The notes under the pieces were generated by a model, which worked only from the letters and a program-made list of their open reading frames with translations, was not told the DNA's origin and searched no databases. This document shows, in pieces, positions 42,136 through 52,530 of a DNA stretch of 64,000 bases (its first letter is position 1; every line of letters starts with the position of its first letter). A program made the translations under genes and the position numbers. Source of the DNA: Rhodothermia bacterium. GTDB taxonomy: Bacteria > Bacteroidota > Rhodothermia > Balneolales > Balneolaceae. The stretch covers positions 1 through 64,000 of the forward strand of contig JAUICM010000007.1 of assembly GCA_030427885.1 (NCBI GenBank), given 5' to 3'.

Positions 42136-43497
42136 ATGAAGACCATAAATCCATCAACCGGTGAGAAAATTCAGGAATACGCAGAAACCAGCTTTGATGA
42201 GATTGAAGGCATCGTATCAAGAGCGAATAAAGCCCAGCAACAGTGGGCTGAATTAAGCTATGCAGTCAGAGCCCCGTATCTCAGAAAGATAGCAGATCTT
42301 CTCAGGGAACAAAAGAATGAACTCGCGGAGCTTATGGCCACCGAAATGGGAAAACCATTGGCGCAGGGAGTGGGAGAAGCTGAAAAATGTGCCTGGGTTT
42401 GTGAATATTATGCTGATCATGCAGAAGAGTTTTTAGCTAAAGATGTGATAGAAACGGATGCTTCCAGCAGTTATGTGACTTTTAACCCACTTGGAACGGT
42501 ATTAGCAATCATGCCCTGGAATTTTCCGTTCTGGCAACTATTTCGATTTGGTGCGCCAGCTTTGATGGCCGGAAATGCTGTGATCCTTAAACATGCTGAA
42601 GTTACCACCGGCTGTGCTCTTAAGATCGAAGAGATCATTCATGACTCCGGCATTCCATCCGATCTGTTCCGAACCATACTGGTTTCAAACGAAAATATGA
42701 AAGAAGTGATACAGCATCCCGGAATTGCAGCAGTAACTCTTACCGGAAGTACCAGGGCTGGAAAAGCAGTTTCGTCACAGGCCGGAGAAGCGCTCAAGAA
42801 AACGGTATTGGAACTGGGAGGGAGTGATCCTTATATCATTCTTGCCGATGCAGATATAAAAAAGGCGGCTGAGACCTGTGTGACTTCTCGTCTTATAAAT
42901 TCGGGACAAAGTTGTATCGCAGCCAAGCGATTTATTGTAGAGGAAAAAGTATATGATGAGTTTCTGGAAGAGTTCACAAATCTCATGAAGCACAAGAAAA
43001 CCGGATTCCCAATGAACGAAAGTACAGATGTAGGACCCATGGCAAGAATGGACCTGAGAAATGGTTTACATGATCAGGTAGAAAAGAGTATCAAGATGGG
43101 AGCTGAGGCAATACTAGGATGTGAGAAGCCGGATGGGGATGGAGCTTTTTATCCCGTGAGTATTCTTGCAAATGTTACAGAGGGAATGCCAGCGTATGAA
43201 GAAGAGCTTTTTGGCCCGGTAGCCGCGATCATCAAAGCCGATAATGAAGCAGATGCCATTCGAATTGCCAATGATTCCGAATATGGATTAGGAGCTGCGA
43301 TATTTTCAAAGAATACAGAAAAAGCAGAGAAGATAGCTGCCGAAAAACTTCAGGCAGGTTGTTGTTTTGTGAACGATTTTGTGAAGTCTGATCCGCGGGT
43401 GCCATTTGGTGGTGTCAAGCAATCAGGGTATGGGAGAGAACTTGGGCTTTATGGTATCAGAGAGTTCGTAAACGTGAAAACGGTTTGGGTTAGTTAG
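42136..43497 (+). CDS. succinate-semialdehyde-type aldehyde dehydrogenase
   Basis: A 453-residue NAD(P)-dependent aldehyde dehydrogenase: MKTINPSTGEKIQEY start, MPWNFPFWQLFRFGAPALMAGNAVILKHAE (cofactor binding), LELGGSDPYIIL with the general-base Glu, and SGQSCIAAKRFIV with the catalytic Cys. The short, GabD2/YneI-like form (about 455 residues) is typical of succinate-semialdehyde dehydrogenases of Bacteroidota and cyanobacteria. With the preceding aminotransferase it could make a GABA shunt that bypasses 2-oxoglutarate oxidation, although this genome also encodes the dehydrogenase fusion at 53779. Confidence 0.9.
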   Translation: MKTINPSTGEKIQEYAETSFDEIEGIVSRANKAQQQWAELSYAVRAPYLRKIADLLREQKNELAELMATEMGKPLAQGVGEAEKCAWVCEYYADHAEEFLAKDVIETDASSSYVTFNPLGTVLAIMPWNFPFWQLFRFGAPALMAGNAVILKHAEVTTGCALKIEEIIHDSGIPSDLFRTILVSNENMKEVIQHPGIAAVTLTGSTRAGKAVSSQAGEALKKTVLELGGSDPYIILADADIKKAAETCVTSRLINSGQSCIAAKRFIVEEKVYDEFLEEFTNLMKHKKTGFPMNESTDVGPMARMDLRNGLHDQVEKSIKMGAEAILGCEKPDGDGAFYPVSILANVTEGMPAYEEELFGPVAAIIKADNEADAIRIANDSEYGLGAAIFSKNTEKAEKIAAEKLQAGCCFVNDFVKSDPRVPFGGVKQSGYGRELGLYGIREFVNVKTVWVS

Positions 43498-43520
43498 GGA
43501 GCCTTAAAGCCGACTTATAT

Positions 43521-44963
43521 TCATAATCTGCTAAAATAGGTGTCGAGGAAGTTAGCCCTCCGTTCTATCCATGATTCGATAAAATATATCTCTTCTTTGG
43601 TATGATTCTGTGCAATATCAGGAACAATATCCTCCCGGGCATACACATTATTTCGAAGCAGTAAATCATAATTTTTTCTGAACCTTTCAATTAAAGCATC
43701 GGTTGAAAAAAGTGATTCTCTCAAACCAATCCAGCGTTGCTTTACTGATTGGGTGAAATCAGGATAAGTCATAAGATTATCAAAAAGGCGATTAGAGAGT
43801 AACTTATCTGTAATATCAATTCTGTTACCTTCCCAGTTATTTCCAAAGGATCCGTCCATATCCCAGGGGATATAGAAATAAGGTGAGTCGCTGTCGATTT
43901 TAGCTAAATAGGTATTTTTCCCTGTATTATCTTGCGCATAGATAAGGTTTAAAAAAATATAGTAGTCAACCATATTATTGAGATCGACCATTGATGAAAT
44001 TTCACTGGTAAACTTACTTTTACTACTCTTTGAAACAAACTCAACAAGGGAATGTAGATTAGACCAATCCAGCTGACCTATCTCATCAGGATATTTAGCT
44101 TCATAACCGCTCCATGTAACTGAGGTGTTATCATAAGGTTCAGCTCTCAGGAATGTTACTCCGGGAGCCCACGAATCTCCTTTATATAATTCACCTTCCA
44201 GGGTATCATCAAATTTCTTCAGATCGAGTTGTTTCCGGTCAATTTTTTCACCCAGATAGTACACACCGATGTAAGAATTATTTAGAAAGACTTCGCAGTA
44301 TCTTCTTGAAATTCCCATGTCGGTATTCCGATTGAGATCTGGCTTCCTGGCCATTGCGATCCAGAGTTCCATTGCTGTATAATCCCTGATCCTGTTTGGC
44401 TCATTCCACATACCATCCAGTAGCCAATCATCATCTTCTCTCATATTTAATAGTGAGATCTTTTGGGTATCACTTCCTTGTTCGTCTTCCCAAATTTCAA
44501 AATTGTATGATTTCTTTGGAAACCTCTGTGATGTGCCACCACGCAATTCAATTCCAATAGTAAAGGAATCTGTTTCTTTCCCATTTTCTTTTATCACCAA
44601 AGTACCTGGAATTTTAGGTTCATCAGGAATGGAAAGATCATTTGTCGATATGAATAAAATCGGCAATTCTGTACGAAACAAACTAACGGACTGACCATTA
44701 TGTACAATCGGATATTCTCTGCCGATTGCAATTGGATTTCTGTTGATTACCGATCCACTGGTATCAATCCCTAATTTCATAATATGTTTGAGTACCTCAG
44801 TAGTTGGCCCGTTTTGAAGGAAAATTTGGTTCTGAGTATCAAACCCCAGAATTTCGTTATGCTCAACTTCATGTGGCTCGGTTGGAGATAGTGGGGTATT
44901 CTTTTTACAAGTACATAAAATTACAGGGAGGAAGAGTAAAAGTATACTTATTCTGGTAACCAT
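43521..44963 (-). CDS. CotH-like kinase-fold lipoprotein
   Basis: A 480-residue exported protein of the CotH family. The start at 44963 (MVTRISILLLFLPVILCTCKK) gives a lipoprotein signal; an upstream Met at 45017 would bury it. Family hallmarks: LRGGTSQRFPKKSYNFEI, DDDWLLDGMWNEPNRIRDYTAMELW, GVYYLGEKIDRKQLDL and the catalytic-like PWDMDGSFGNNWEG. CotH of Bacillus is a spore-coat protein kinase; Bacteroidota members are surface proteins of unknown substrate. It is convergent with the dehydrogenase gene. Confidence 0.88.
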   Translation of the reverse strand: MVTRISILLLFLPVILCTCKKNTPLSPTEPHEVEHNEILGFDTQNQIFLQNGPTTEVLKHIMKLGIDTSGSVINRNPIAIGREYPIVHNGQSVSLFRTELPILFISTNDLSIPDEPKIPGTLVIKENGKETDSFTIGIELRGGTSQRFPKKSYNFEIWEDEQGSDTQKISLLNMREDDDWLLDGMWNEPNRIRDYTAMELWIAMARKPDLNRNTDMGISRRYCEVFLNNSYIGVYYLGEKIDRKQLDLKKFDDTLEGELYKGDSWAPGVTFLRAEPYDNTSVTWSGYEAKYPDEIGQLDWSNLHSLVEFVSKSSKSKFTSEISSMVDLNNMVDYYIFLNLIYAQDNTGKNTYLAKIDSDSPYFYIPWDMDGSFGNNWEGNRIDITDKLLSNRLFDNLMTYPDFTQSVKQRWIGLRESLFSTDALIERFRKNYDLLLRNNVYAREDIVPDIAQNHTKEEIYFIESWIERRANFLDTYFSRL

Positions 44964-45183
44964 AAATTCAGAATTAATAGTCTTATAAAACATAAGAAAA
45001 AGCTGGCGTTTATCCACAGTCTAATAATTCTATTCAGAATGAAGATAATTAAGAGCAAGCGTTAGATTGAGCCACTAAATGCTAAATCTTTGTATGCGAT
45101 TAAGACCTGAAAACAGTAAACTTAAATACATGTTTTCCTGAAAATGTGATGAAACAAAATTAGTTTCTCATTCTTATAAGATT

Positions 45184-45198
45184 CGATGAAATTCATCG
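45184..45198. promoter_or_regulatory. 15-bp palindrome upstream of the VWA gene
   Basis: CGATGAAATTCATCG, perfect 7-bp arms around one base, 91 bases before the start at 45289. A possible operator for a dimeric regulator in the divergent CotH/VWA gap; no regulator known. Confidence 0.4.
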
Positions 45199-45288
45199 TT
45201 TGAAAGTGTTAGAAGTCAGGAACTATTATTTTTATAATAACTCTATGATGGCATATCATCTATCTCCAACCAGACTATACAAGTGATC

Positions 45289-46326
45289 ATGAAACAAACA
45301 ACTGCTAAGGTAAATTATATCGGAGTAACAGTTTCTCTGTTGCTAGTGTTTATTTTTCTAACCGCATGTGGGGGAAACTCAAACGATGGAGAGAAGATCG
45401 AGGTAGAGTTATTGGAAGCTACAGCAGAGCTTCCTGCAAAAGTTAAGCTATTCTTTCGTGTTGACCTGGGTGAAGAGCTTTTATTTACCACACTGGAACC
45501 CTCAGATTTTGAGATTTATGAGGACGGATCGCTGATCTCTAATCTTGAGTCACAGGCTCAGATCCAGCGCGAGCCTGGGGAGTTTTTATTTTCAACTCTG
45601 CTATTGATCGATCTGAGTGGGAGTATTATCAATAATGATGACCTTGAAAAAGTAAAAGAAGCAGCGGTTTCCTTCATTGATGTATCACTGCCGGATGAGA
45701 ATGAATCAGATTATGGCTCAAAAGAAATGGCCGTGTATTGGTTTGATGGAGAAGAGGATATTCATCAACTCGTATTTTACACCTCTGATAAGGATACATT
45801 GATAAGTGCCGTGGAGGGAATTAATGCAGGGATCAGTTCAGATAACTCTACCAATTTAAACGGTGCAGTGGTTCAGGGTGTGGGTTTGGTGGAATCCAGG
45901 TTGGAAGAGACAAGACTTGATCAGGATATCTCGACAGCAGGCTCAGTACTGATATTTACAGATGGTACTGATCAGGCAGCGCGTGTTACCACAAGAGATG
46001 CTCAGAATGCCGTTAAGAATGCCGGAGGAGACAATTCAATATTTACCATCGGACTTGGAGGAGAAATAGATCAGAATATTTTGAAGAGTATCGGAAAAGA
46101 TGGGTTTGTATTCGCAGAGAATTCCTTGGAATTGAACGAATCATTTCAAAAGGCAGCTGATATACTGAAAAGCAAAACCAATTCATTTTATGTACTCGAG
46201 TATTGTTCCCCAAAGAGGTCAGGATTGCACAATATCCAGCTTCGGGCATTGTACGATGATAAATTCGGAAGCTTCACCACTTCATTCGACGCTACCGGGT
46301 TTACAGGTGGTTGTATAGTGGATTAA
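45289..46326 (+). CDS. VWA-domain lipoprotein
   Basis: A 345-residue lipoprotein with a von Willebrand factor A domain. I use ATG 45289; a GTG two codons earlier is also in frame. The signal ends at LTACGGNS (lipobox Cys). The VWA core carries the MIDAS pattern DLSGS (in LLIDLSGSIINND), the NLNGAVVQGVGL threonine-region and IFTDGTDQAARVT. A beta-rich piece (residues 35-95) precedes it and a short tail follows. VWA lipoproteins are usually adhesion or assembly proteins; partners unknown. Confidence 0.87.
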   Translation: MKQTTAKVNYIGVTVSLLLVFIFLTACGGNSNDGEKIEVELLEATAELPAKVKLFFRVDLGEELLFTTLEPSDFEIYEDGSLISNLESQAQIQREPGEFLFSTLLLIDLSGSIINNDDLEKVKEAAVSFIDVSLPDENESDYGSKEMAVYWFDGEEDIHQLVFYTSDKDTLISAVEGINAGISSDNSTNLNGAVVQGVGLVESRLEETRLDQDISTAGSVLIFTDGTDQAARVTTRDAQNAVKNAGGDNSIFTIGLGGEIDQNILKSIGKDGFVFAENSLELNESFQKAADILKSKTNSFYVLEYCSPKRSGLHNIQLRALYDDKFGSFTTSFDATGFTGGCIVD

Positions 46327-46351
46327 AAAAGGCAGGATCAAGGACCCTGCC
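46325..46351 (-). terminator. intrinsic terminator for the M43 protease gene
   Basis: Arms GGCAGG (46331-46336) and CCTGCC (46346-46351) with a run of six A before them, giving a U-tract on the minus strand. It overlaps the stop codon of the convergent VWA gene. Confidence 0.8.
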
Positions 46352-46385
46352 CGGTTGGATGTTACGATGCTATGGCTTAAGCTTA

Positions 46386-47264
46386 TTAAAGGCCTGGAGA
46401 ATTCAGTAGGGTACTGCGGTAGGGGCTGTTCTCTAGAACAAAATGCATCCGTTCGATCTGGCCTTTTGTGAAAATATTCATCGATGAATCCGGACTCCAG
46501 GTCATATAGTTCGCTGACATGGCAGGTCGTTCTTCACAGGAACCCTGATAAGGATGGCCCATCGCCGGGGTGTCATCAACATAATCATTATTGGTGCAGT
46601 CGTATTCACCCCATAAATGTAATAGCCCCAGATAATGACCGATCTCATGAGTGAGGGTTCTGCCAAGATTAAAATCTGATTCAATATCAGAACTGCCAAA
46701 GTGAATTGAATTGATCAGTACACCTTCAGCATGATTTGGTTCTCCAACACCCAGAAGGTCAGTACCGGGAAGATCAGATTGTGGTCCCGTTGCCACTCCA
46801 AGAACTAACCCTCTTGACAATTCTGGGTATGGTTCCGTCCAGATATTGAGATAATGCTCCGGATTCCAATAACTCAGAGAAGCATAATAATCGAAATTTG
46901 TGAATTGGATAGAATCTCTGAAGCTTTCGGCGTTGATCCTGACAATACCATTAGTTGGGTTTCCCTCCGGGGATGTTTTTGCAAGTACAAACTCGATCCG
47001 GGCATCACCTCCATCAGGATGAGTATTGAAACCTCTGGAACCCGCTTTTCTTCTGAAATCATCATTTAGCGTTTTAATCTGGCCCATGATCCGTTCTTCA
47101 GACAAATTCGTGCCTGATCCCAGCTCTTCTCCCAGGTGGACCACATGAACAACTACGGATATTCTAAAGATTTCAGGCTCATCAACAGAGTTTACACCGC
47201 TATCAGAACAGGAGAGAACAAAAACTGCTATCAGGATTAGTGCTATGGAAGTGGATCGCATCAT
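46386..47264 (-). CDS. M43-family zinc metalloprotease lipoprotein
   Basis: A 292-residue exported metalloprotease of the pappalysin/M43 type. The start 47264 gives MMRSTSIALILIAVFVLSC, a lipoprotein signal (Met 47261 is an alternative). The catalytic site is TLTHEIGHYLGLLHLWG (HExxHxxGLxH), with the Met-turn region MSANYMTW. It starts four bases after the stop of the HzsA-like gene, so they are probably one transcript. M43 enzymes cut proteins outside the cell. Confidence 0.9.
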   Translation of the reverse strand: MMRSTSIALILIAVFVLSCSDSGVNSVDEPEIFRISVVVHVVHLGEELGSGTNLSEERIMGQIKTLNDDFRRKAGSRGFNTHPDGGDARIEFVLAKTSPEGNPTNGIVRINAESFRDSIQFTNFDYYASLSYWNPEHYLNIWTEPYPELSRGLVLGVATGPQSDLPGTDLLGVGEPNHAEGVLINSIHFGSSDIESDFNLGRTLTHEIGHYLGLLHLWGEYDCTNNDYVDDTPAMGHPYQGSCEERPAMSANYMTWSPDSSMNIFTKGQIERMHFVLENSPYRSTLLNSPGL

Positions 47265-47268
47265 TCTC

Positions 47269-49851
47269 TTATTTGGCCAGGAGCATTCTTTGTGTTTCAG
47301 TTCCGAACTTTGTACTGATAGAATACAGGTACATGCCGCTGGCCAGTTCGCCAGCATCGAATGTTACCTGATGTTCTCCTGAATCGAAGAAACCATCACT
47401 CAAAATCTGCACAAGACTTCCTTTAGTATCATAGATTCGAATCTCTACGTGGCTGGCTTTTGGGAGGGCAAAGCGGATGTTCGTAGACGGATTAAATGGA
47501 TTCGGATAGTTTTGATGGATCACAAACTGCTCAGGTGAATCGTCGTTATTTTCAGAATCTGTGGTATTTCCACCCAGGGCTTTCCAGTGATTCAGTAAAT
47601 CACGTAGTGCTTTGGGTTTATTCTGAGGAGGGATGCTGCCGGTGTGGCTCTTATCATTAATGCCGTGGCATCCTTCACATGTTCTGATCTCACCTGGAGC
47701 AAACGTCACCCACTGGCGTTCACGCACAATACCTTCGCCTTCCGGAGAAACTGTTTGCCAGGTGATAGCCCGGGTAGCAGGAACAAAAGCGGCTACTGAG
47801 CCATCTTCACGAATCGCGATGCTTGCTTCAGGTCCTTCTTCGTCAAACATATTCGCTTCCTCAAGTTCTGGAGTATGCTCTCCATTACGAAGAGGGGTAG
47901 CCAAAACTCTGCGACCTGAATAATGCCGGGAACCATACGCCCTGGTTAGCTCGGCTCCAAATATCTGAAAGTGAGAAATACTATATATTTTGCCATCAGC
48001 AGGGATAGATGAAACTCCTCCGGGAACCTTTAGATTGTATGGTTGCTGAATTTCACCGGCATCGCGTTCGGTTGCATTCCGGATAACGATCATAGCCAGG
48101 TTTCGTTCGATCATCCAATCTCTTAGTACATTGGGGTCGACACCTTCCTCAGCAATCAATTCGGCTTCAACCATAGCTATTTCATATTCAGATCGGGCTG
48201 CTGGTCGGGTACGTTCCATGATTTCTACAATGTCCACTTCGTTGAGCATTACGGTGTCTCTCAGAGGTTCTACAAAATCACCAAACCAAACGATCTCTTT
48301 TTGCAATCCTGTGCCTGTCAGGGCAGGTCCCGCGCGGTGCTCGGTTCCTGATTCACTTGTTTCCAAAGCGATCATCTTTTTGATCTGAAAATGGTAAGGA
48401 TTGTCCCGGCTGAATAAGCCTGTTTGGCTGGTATGCGAAACAAGCATGGTTCCGCTATTGGTCATAACAGGGTTCCGGAAATGGCCAAGATCGTTTTCCT
48501 CACCACTATCAATAATTGGGTTCGTCCAGTCTGTTATCTCCATATCCTGAGGATTAGCCCCGATGGGTAACGAGAATTCAAATATCCGGCCAGATGCAAA
48601 ACGACTGAATTCACGGGCCAAGGTACCATAAAAAGTACCTTCTTTTCCGGGTCTCGGATCTTCTTTGATCTGGAAAATTCCAGCATCAGAACCTACTGTG
48701 TTTCTATACTCATTCGCAGAAAGATTGCCAAGAGTATAAACAAGGTTCGGATCATCCAGCTTTGAAGGATGCTGGAATACACCTCCGAATTCATGACGTC
48801 CAATGTGATTCATCGTTTGATGGCGTTCTCCGTTTTCAGTTATCTCCCAGACAAGGAACTCATTAAAATCATGAAGCGGTTCATTTGGATCGCGTGTTGG
48901 ATCTGCTTCAACACGTGCTTCAGGAAATACTTCATAGGGAATACCTTCTTCATCGGCATAGACTTTCCCATCTTTCATCTGAGGCCCAATTATGGGTTCA
49001 GCATCCGGATCTTCAGTTTCATATTGTACAGGGTTGTAGCTGAAGATTCCGGCACGGTGAGCATCAGTCTGCTGATCTCTTTTAAGGTGTTCCCAACGTG
49101 TAGAGACAATTCTTCCATCCTGAGCGAGATGCAGGTCAAAATCGCCACTGGGTGAGTGAGTCAAATGCACGATATCCCCTGTACCGGGATTCAGTTTCCA
49201 GATCCCTGAGTTCACAGGTGTTGATTCATACTCATCCAGTTGAGGATAGGTGTGCTCCATGTCATATAGTGGTGCATCAGAAGTGAAAATGATCTGGTCA
49301 TCAGACCCATAAATCGGGGAGATATTATTGTATTCCGGCTGGAAAGGGATCTTATTAATGATAGCTGTATCGCCCTTTAATACCTTATCAAGATTGGTGA
49401 TCTCATAGATCTGCCATCTGTTGCTCAAATAACTTTGATCGAATGCTTTTAGAGGCCCTCCGATAAGCATCGAAAAAACAGCCTTTGTACCATCCCAGTG
49501 TACTGTAGGCTGCCGGACTGCAATACCTTTTTCTGTCTGGATCTCACCATCTTCCAGGCCAAAACCTGCTTCAGCAGTAAGAAGTCGGACGTTGCCAAAT
49601 ATATCCATTAAAGCCAGGTCGCCACCCCTTGGGGCGCCTCTCATGGTTGTTATATGGTTTCCGAATGTTTCCAGCTGATGAGCAAAGGATCCATTTGAAA
49701 GAACGGGGGGAGGAACAAGGGCAAAAAGCAGGGGATTCTCTAAAACAGGTTCTGTATTCTCCTGGGCTTTAGTGATACCAGTGATCACAAATAGTAGTAC
49801 GATACTAGTTATTAAACTCCTGATATCAGAGTGTTCTAATCTTGATGTCAT
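47269..49851 (-). CDS. HzsA-related haem protein with T9SS sorting domain
   Basis: An 860-residue exported protein. Signal peptide at the N terminus (SLITSIVLLFVITGITKAQ). The body matches HzsA-related proteins (similar to the hydrazine synthase alpha subunit, found outside anammox bacteria with unknown function): a propeller-like part with FSMLIGGPLKAFDQ and DQIIFTSDAPLYD, and a domain with one CxxCH haem motif (CEGCHG, near residue 727). Residues about 775-860 are a type A T9SS sorting domain (HQNYPNPFNPSTNIRFALPK). Hydrazine synthesis should not be inferred. M43 protease gene follows directly. Confidence 0.85.
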   Translation of the reverse strand: MTSRLEHSDIRSLITSIVLLFVITGITKAQENTEPVLENPLLFALVPPPVLSNGSFAHQLETFGNHITTMRGAPRGGDLALMDIFGNVRLLTAEAGFGLEDGEIQTEKGIAVRQPTVHWDGTKAVFSMLIGGPLKAFDQSYLSNRWQIYEITNLDKVLKGDTAIINKIPFQPEYNNISPIYGSDDQIIFTSDAPLYDMEHTYPQLDEYESTPVNSGIWKLNPGTGDIVHLTHSPSGDFDLHLAQDGRIVSTRWEHLKRDQQTDAHRAGIFSYNPVQYETEDPDAEPIIGPQMKDGKVYADEEGIPYEVFPEARVEADPTRDPNEPLHDFNEFLVWEITENGERHQTMNHIGRHEFGGVFQHPSKLDDPNLVYTLGNLSANEYRNTVGSDAGIFQIKEDPRPGKEGTFYGTLAREFSRFASGRIFEFSLPIGANPQDMEITDWTNPIIDSGEENDLGHFRNPVMTNSGTMLVSHTSQTGLFSRDNPYHFQIKKMIALETSESGTEHRAGPALTGTGLQKEIVWFGDFVEPLRDTVMLNEVDIVEIMERTRPAARSEYEIAMVEAELIAEEGVDPNVLRDWMIERNLAMIVIRNATERDAGEIQQPYNLKVPGGVSSIPADGKIYSISHFQIFGAELTRAYGSRHYSGRRVLATPLRNGEHTPELEEANMFDEEGPEASIAIREDGSVAAFVPATRAITWQTVSPEGEGIVRERQWVTFAPGEIRTCEGCHGINDKSHTGSIPPQNKPKALRDLLNHWKALGGNTTDSENNDDSPEQFVIHQNYPNPFNPSTNIRFALPKASHVEIRIYDTKGSLVQILSDGFFDSGEHQVTFDAGELASGMYLYSISTKFGTETQRMLLAK

Positions 49852-50025
49852 TTTTCTATGGTTGGTTATCCCGACTTAATTATTGATGTCGGCTCTCTTA
49901 ACGCAAATGTATTACCATAGATACATAAAAAGGGCAGTGTTTACCCGTTGTATATATGAGATATAGGGGTTTGTTTACCTGATGTTGACCTGAAGAAGTA
50001 CCGGTCTGAACCGGTACATAGAAAA

Positions 50026-52530
50026 TTACTTAACCAACATCATTTTTTTGGTAGCCACATACCCATCAGCTTCAATTCGGTAGATATAGACTCCCGATGA
50101 AAGTTCGGATGCATCAAAAGAAACGGTATAATTACCTGCTGCTACTCTGCTGTTCACAAGCGTTCGGATCTTTTGTCCAACCAGATTATACACCGTCAGT
50201 TCTACGAATGAATCAGAGGGTAATCCAAAACTGATATTGGTTTCCGGATTGAACGGATTGGGATAGTTTTGGTTCAGTTTGTAACTGGATGGGAGGGTCT
50301 CGGTTTCAGCACTGGTCACAAAATCAGAATCGATGGTTAAAGTAACAGGAACAGTAGCTGTAGTATTTACCGGATCGTTAGATGCTATATTGAGAGTTCC
50401 TGTGTAAACTCCTTCTGTGTTGTTATTTCCTGAAAATTCAATTTCAAGGGTACCGGTTTGTCCAGGCTCAATTGTTGTTCGCCGGTCGCTTATATCCAGA
50501 GAAGGGCCGTAAAGTTGAGAGGCTGAGATCGAGATATCGTCGATGTAGGCAATACCAGAACCAGTACCCTGAATAGATATCCCGAACTCTTCCGGAAAAA
50601 GAACTCCGTTGTTTGTAAAAGACCGGGAAATGGTTCCAATAGTATAATTGATAGTACCGTTGTCTTCAGGGACCAATTCGATCTCAACATCATACCATTG
50701 TCCGCCGGAGTAGGTATCACCACCAAAACTCCAATACGATTTATTACCATCAATATTCCCAAGGAATCCAACACTTCCGCCATCCTGAAGCCATATCTGA
50801 GCTACACTTCCTTCTGAAGATGCCCCACCAATGATCAGGTTAGAATTACCTCCTTCAAGAAATACTTTAAAGGAGATAGTATAGTCTGCATACCGGGCAA
50901 ATTCTGAAAAATATGGAGAGCGAATGCTTGGATAAAAATCGGATAGGGAGATTTTGAGCGATTGGTCGCCTGAAAAGGCTCGGTCAGTGCTTATTTCGAA
51001 TTCTGTGTCTTCATCAGTACTCAACCAGTTGTTATGCCCTGAATATGAGCCAGCTGTAAAACCTTCGGAACTTTCAAAACCAAAGTTAACATCCAGTGAT
51101 GGTTCGGTATATGATTTAGCAAGAGCTGAAGAAAAATCAATTTGACCGTCAAGAGTTACTTCAAGATCAGAATCCCCGTTATTGGTGATCATGATCTGTT
51201 TGGTGGAAGTGCTGGTTGGTGATATGGTTTCTGCGATCTCAGTTGTATTGACACTCATTGCAGGAGGATCTACGACGGGTAAGCGATAGGAGGCAATCCA
51301 GTCTTTGGTGATACTCATACTTAAGGCATTGTTAGAGGGACCACCATCTGATTCTTCACTGGTACTGCCGAGAGGTGTACTAAGATATTCCAGCCGGGGA
51401 TTTGAATACCACGGAATTTCGATAGCTTCACTCCCGTCCGAAAGGGTAGAATAATGCATTACGCTAACGTATGCAGAATCGTTAGACCCAATCAGAGCAT
51501 GTCCAGTTGAGAATTCAAACATCCCGCCATTCTGGCCTGCAGAATTACTTTGTTGAGTTCTTCCGTGTCCATTTCCAAAGTTATGGCCGATCTCATGCAT
51601 CAAAGTATAGGTGAAATATAACTGTTGAACACGATTTACAGAATGTCCTGCGTTCGGGCTTCCACCCAAATAGCCGGGACGGTTTCCGAGTCCGCCTCCA
51701 TCAAAGGTATATTCTTCCATGAGTGCAACAAGGTCGGCACCGTACTGATTCTGCAGAGCGTGAATATCAACTCCAGGGTACTCGTTTTCATTCATACTGT
51801 TCAGGATCTGATCATCACTGGTAGCAGAGTTATTACCAATCTCCTGAAAACCCACAAATCTCATTTTTAATGCAATATCACTGTTACTAAGTATCAGGTT
51901 TTTGAACCCTTCGTTCAGTGCCATCACATGATCGATATCTGTAACGAATTCTGTATTAGCTGCCCAGTTTTTGGCATCGGTGGTATATAAGATCAGAACA
52001 TCAACCGTTGTGGAGTCCGAGTAGTCCTCGATATCCATGTAAGGCATTTCAAAACCAGGTCCATTGATACCTTTCAGGTGTACTGTATCTCCATTTTCTT
52101 CAATACTACATGCATGGGCCTTCTCAGGAATTTCGAGCAATTTGTAGCTGTCGTTACTTTCGACAGGAACCAGAGAATATGCTTTATTGTCGAAGTGCAT
52201 AAGCCCGGATAACCTGCCATCTCGGTAGATCAAATGACTGTTACTGGATTTATCATCATTTCCTGTTGAATATACTCCGCGAAATCCATTGCTCAGATTC
52301 TGTACAGCTGTTATTCGTTGTTCATAAACCCCGTTATTGAAAACCAGGTTGAAAGTCTTGTCTTTTTGAATGCTTGAAATGAACTCAGCATCATTAACCG
52401 ATGCCTCATAGACCTTGTAATCCAAAGATTTTGCTTTGGATAAGGTAAAACTGAAATCCTGGGCCAATACCGATCGTGAGATAATCAGAGTTAGTAAACC
52501 TGCTGTTAAGAAATGAATATTACTTTTCAT
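50026..52530 (-). CDS. reprolysin-like (M12B-type) metalloprotease with T9SS sorting domain
   Basis: An 834-residue exported protein. Signal peptide (SNIHFLTAGLLTLIISRSVLAQ), a reprolysin-like catalytic domain with MHEIGHNFGNGHG (His312, Glu313, His316, His322) and the later VMHYS Met-turn. Further C-terminal are choice-of-anchor/ASH-like beta domains (about 420-720; EFARYADYTISFKVFL resembles a jelly-roll), then a type A T9SS sorting domain (LNQNYPNPFNPETNISFGLP, about 750-834). It probably degrades protein outside the cell. Monocistronic. Confidence 0.9.
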   Translation of the reverse strand: MKSNIHFLTAGLLTLIISRSVLAQDFSFTLSKAKSLDYKVYEASVNDAEFISSIQKDKTFNLVFNNGVYEQRITAVQNLSNGFRGVYSTGNDDKSSNSHLIYRDGRLSGLMHFDNKAYSLVPVESNDSYKLLEIPEKAHACSIEENGDTVHLKGINGPGFEMPYMDIEDYSDSTTVDVLILYTTDAKNWAANTEFVTDIDHVMALNEGFKNLILSNSDIALKMRFVGFQEIGNNSATSDDQILNSMNENEYPGVDIHALQNQYGADLVALMEEYTFDGGGLGNRPGYLGGSPNAGHSVNRVQQLYFTYTLMHEIGHNFGNGHGRTQQSNSAGQNGGMFEFSTGHALIGSNDSAYVSVMHYSTLSDGSEAIEIPWYSNPRLEYLSTPLGSTSEESDGGPSNNALSMSITKDWIASYRLPVVDPPAMSVNTTEIAETISPTSTSTKQIMITNNGDSDLEVTLDGQIDFSSALAKSYTEPSLDVNFGFESSEGFTAGSYSGHNNWLSTDEDTEFEISTDRAFSGDQSLKISLSDFYPSIRSPYFSEFARYADYTISFKVFLEGGNSNLIIGGASSEGSVAQIWLQDGGSVGFLGNIDGNKSYWSFGGDTYSGGQWYDVEIELVPEDNGTINYTIGTISRSFTNNGVLFPEEFGISIQGTGSGIAYIDDISISASQLYGPSLDISDRRTTIEPGQTGTLEIEFSGNNNTEGVYTGTLNIASNDPVNTTATVPVTLTIDSDFVTSAETETLPSSYKLNQNYPNPFNPETNISFGLPSDSFVELTVYNLVGQKIRTLVNSRVAAGNYTVSFDASELSSGVYIYRIEADGYVATKKMMLVK

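Noticed and set aside
47269-49851. Possible hydrazine synthesis (anammox) signal
   Set aside because: The protein is only HzsA-related; HzsB/HzsC and other anammox genes are absent and the T9SS tail shows another context.
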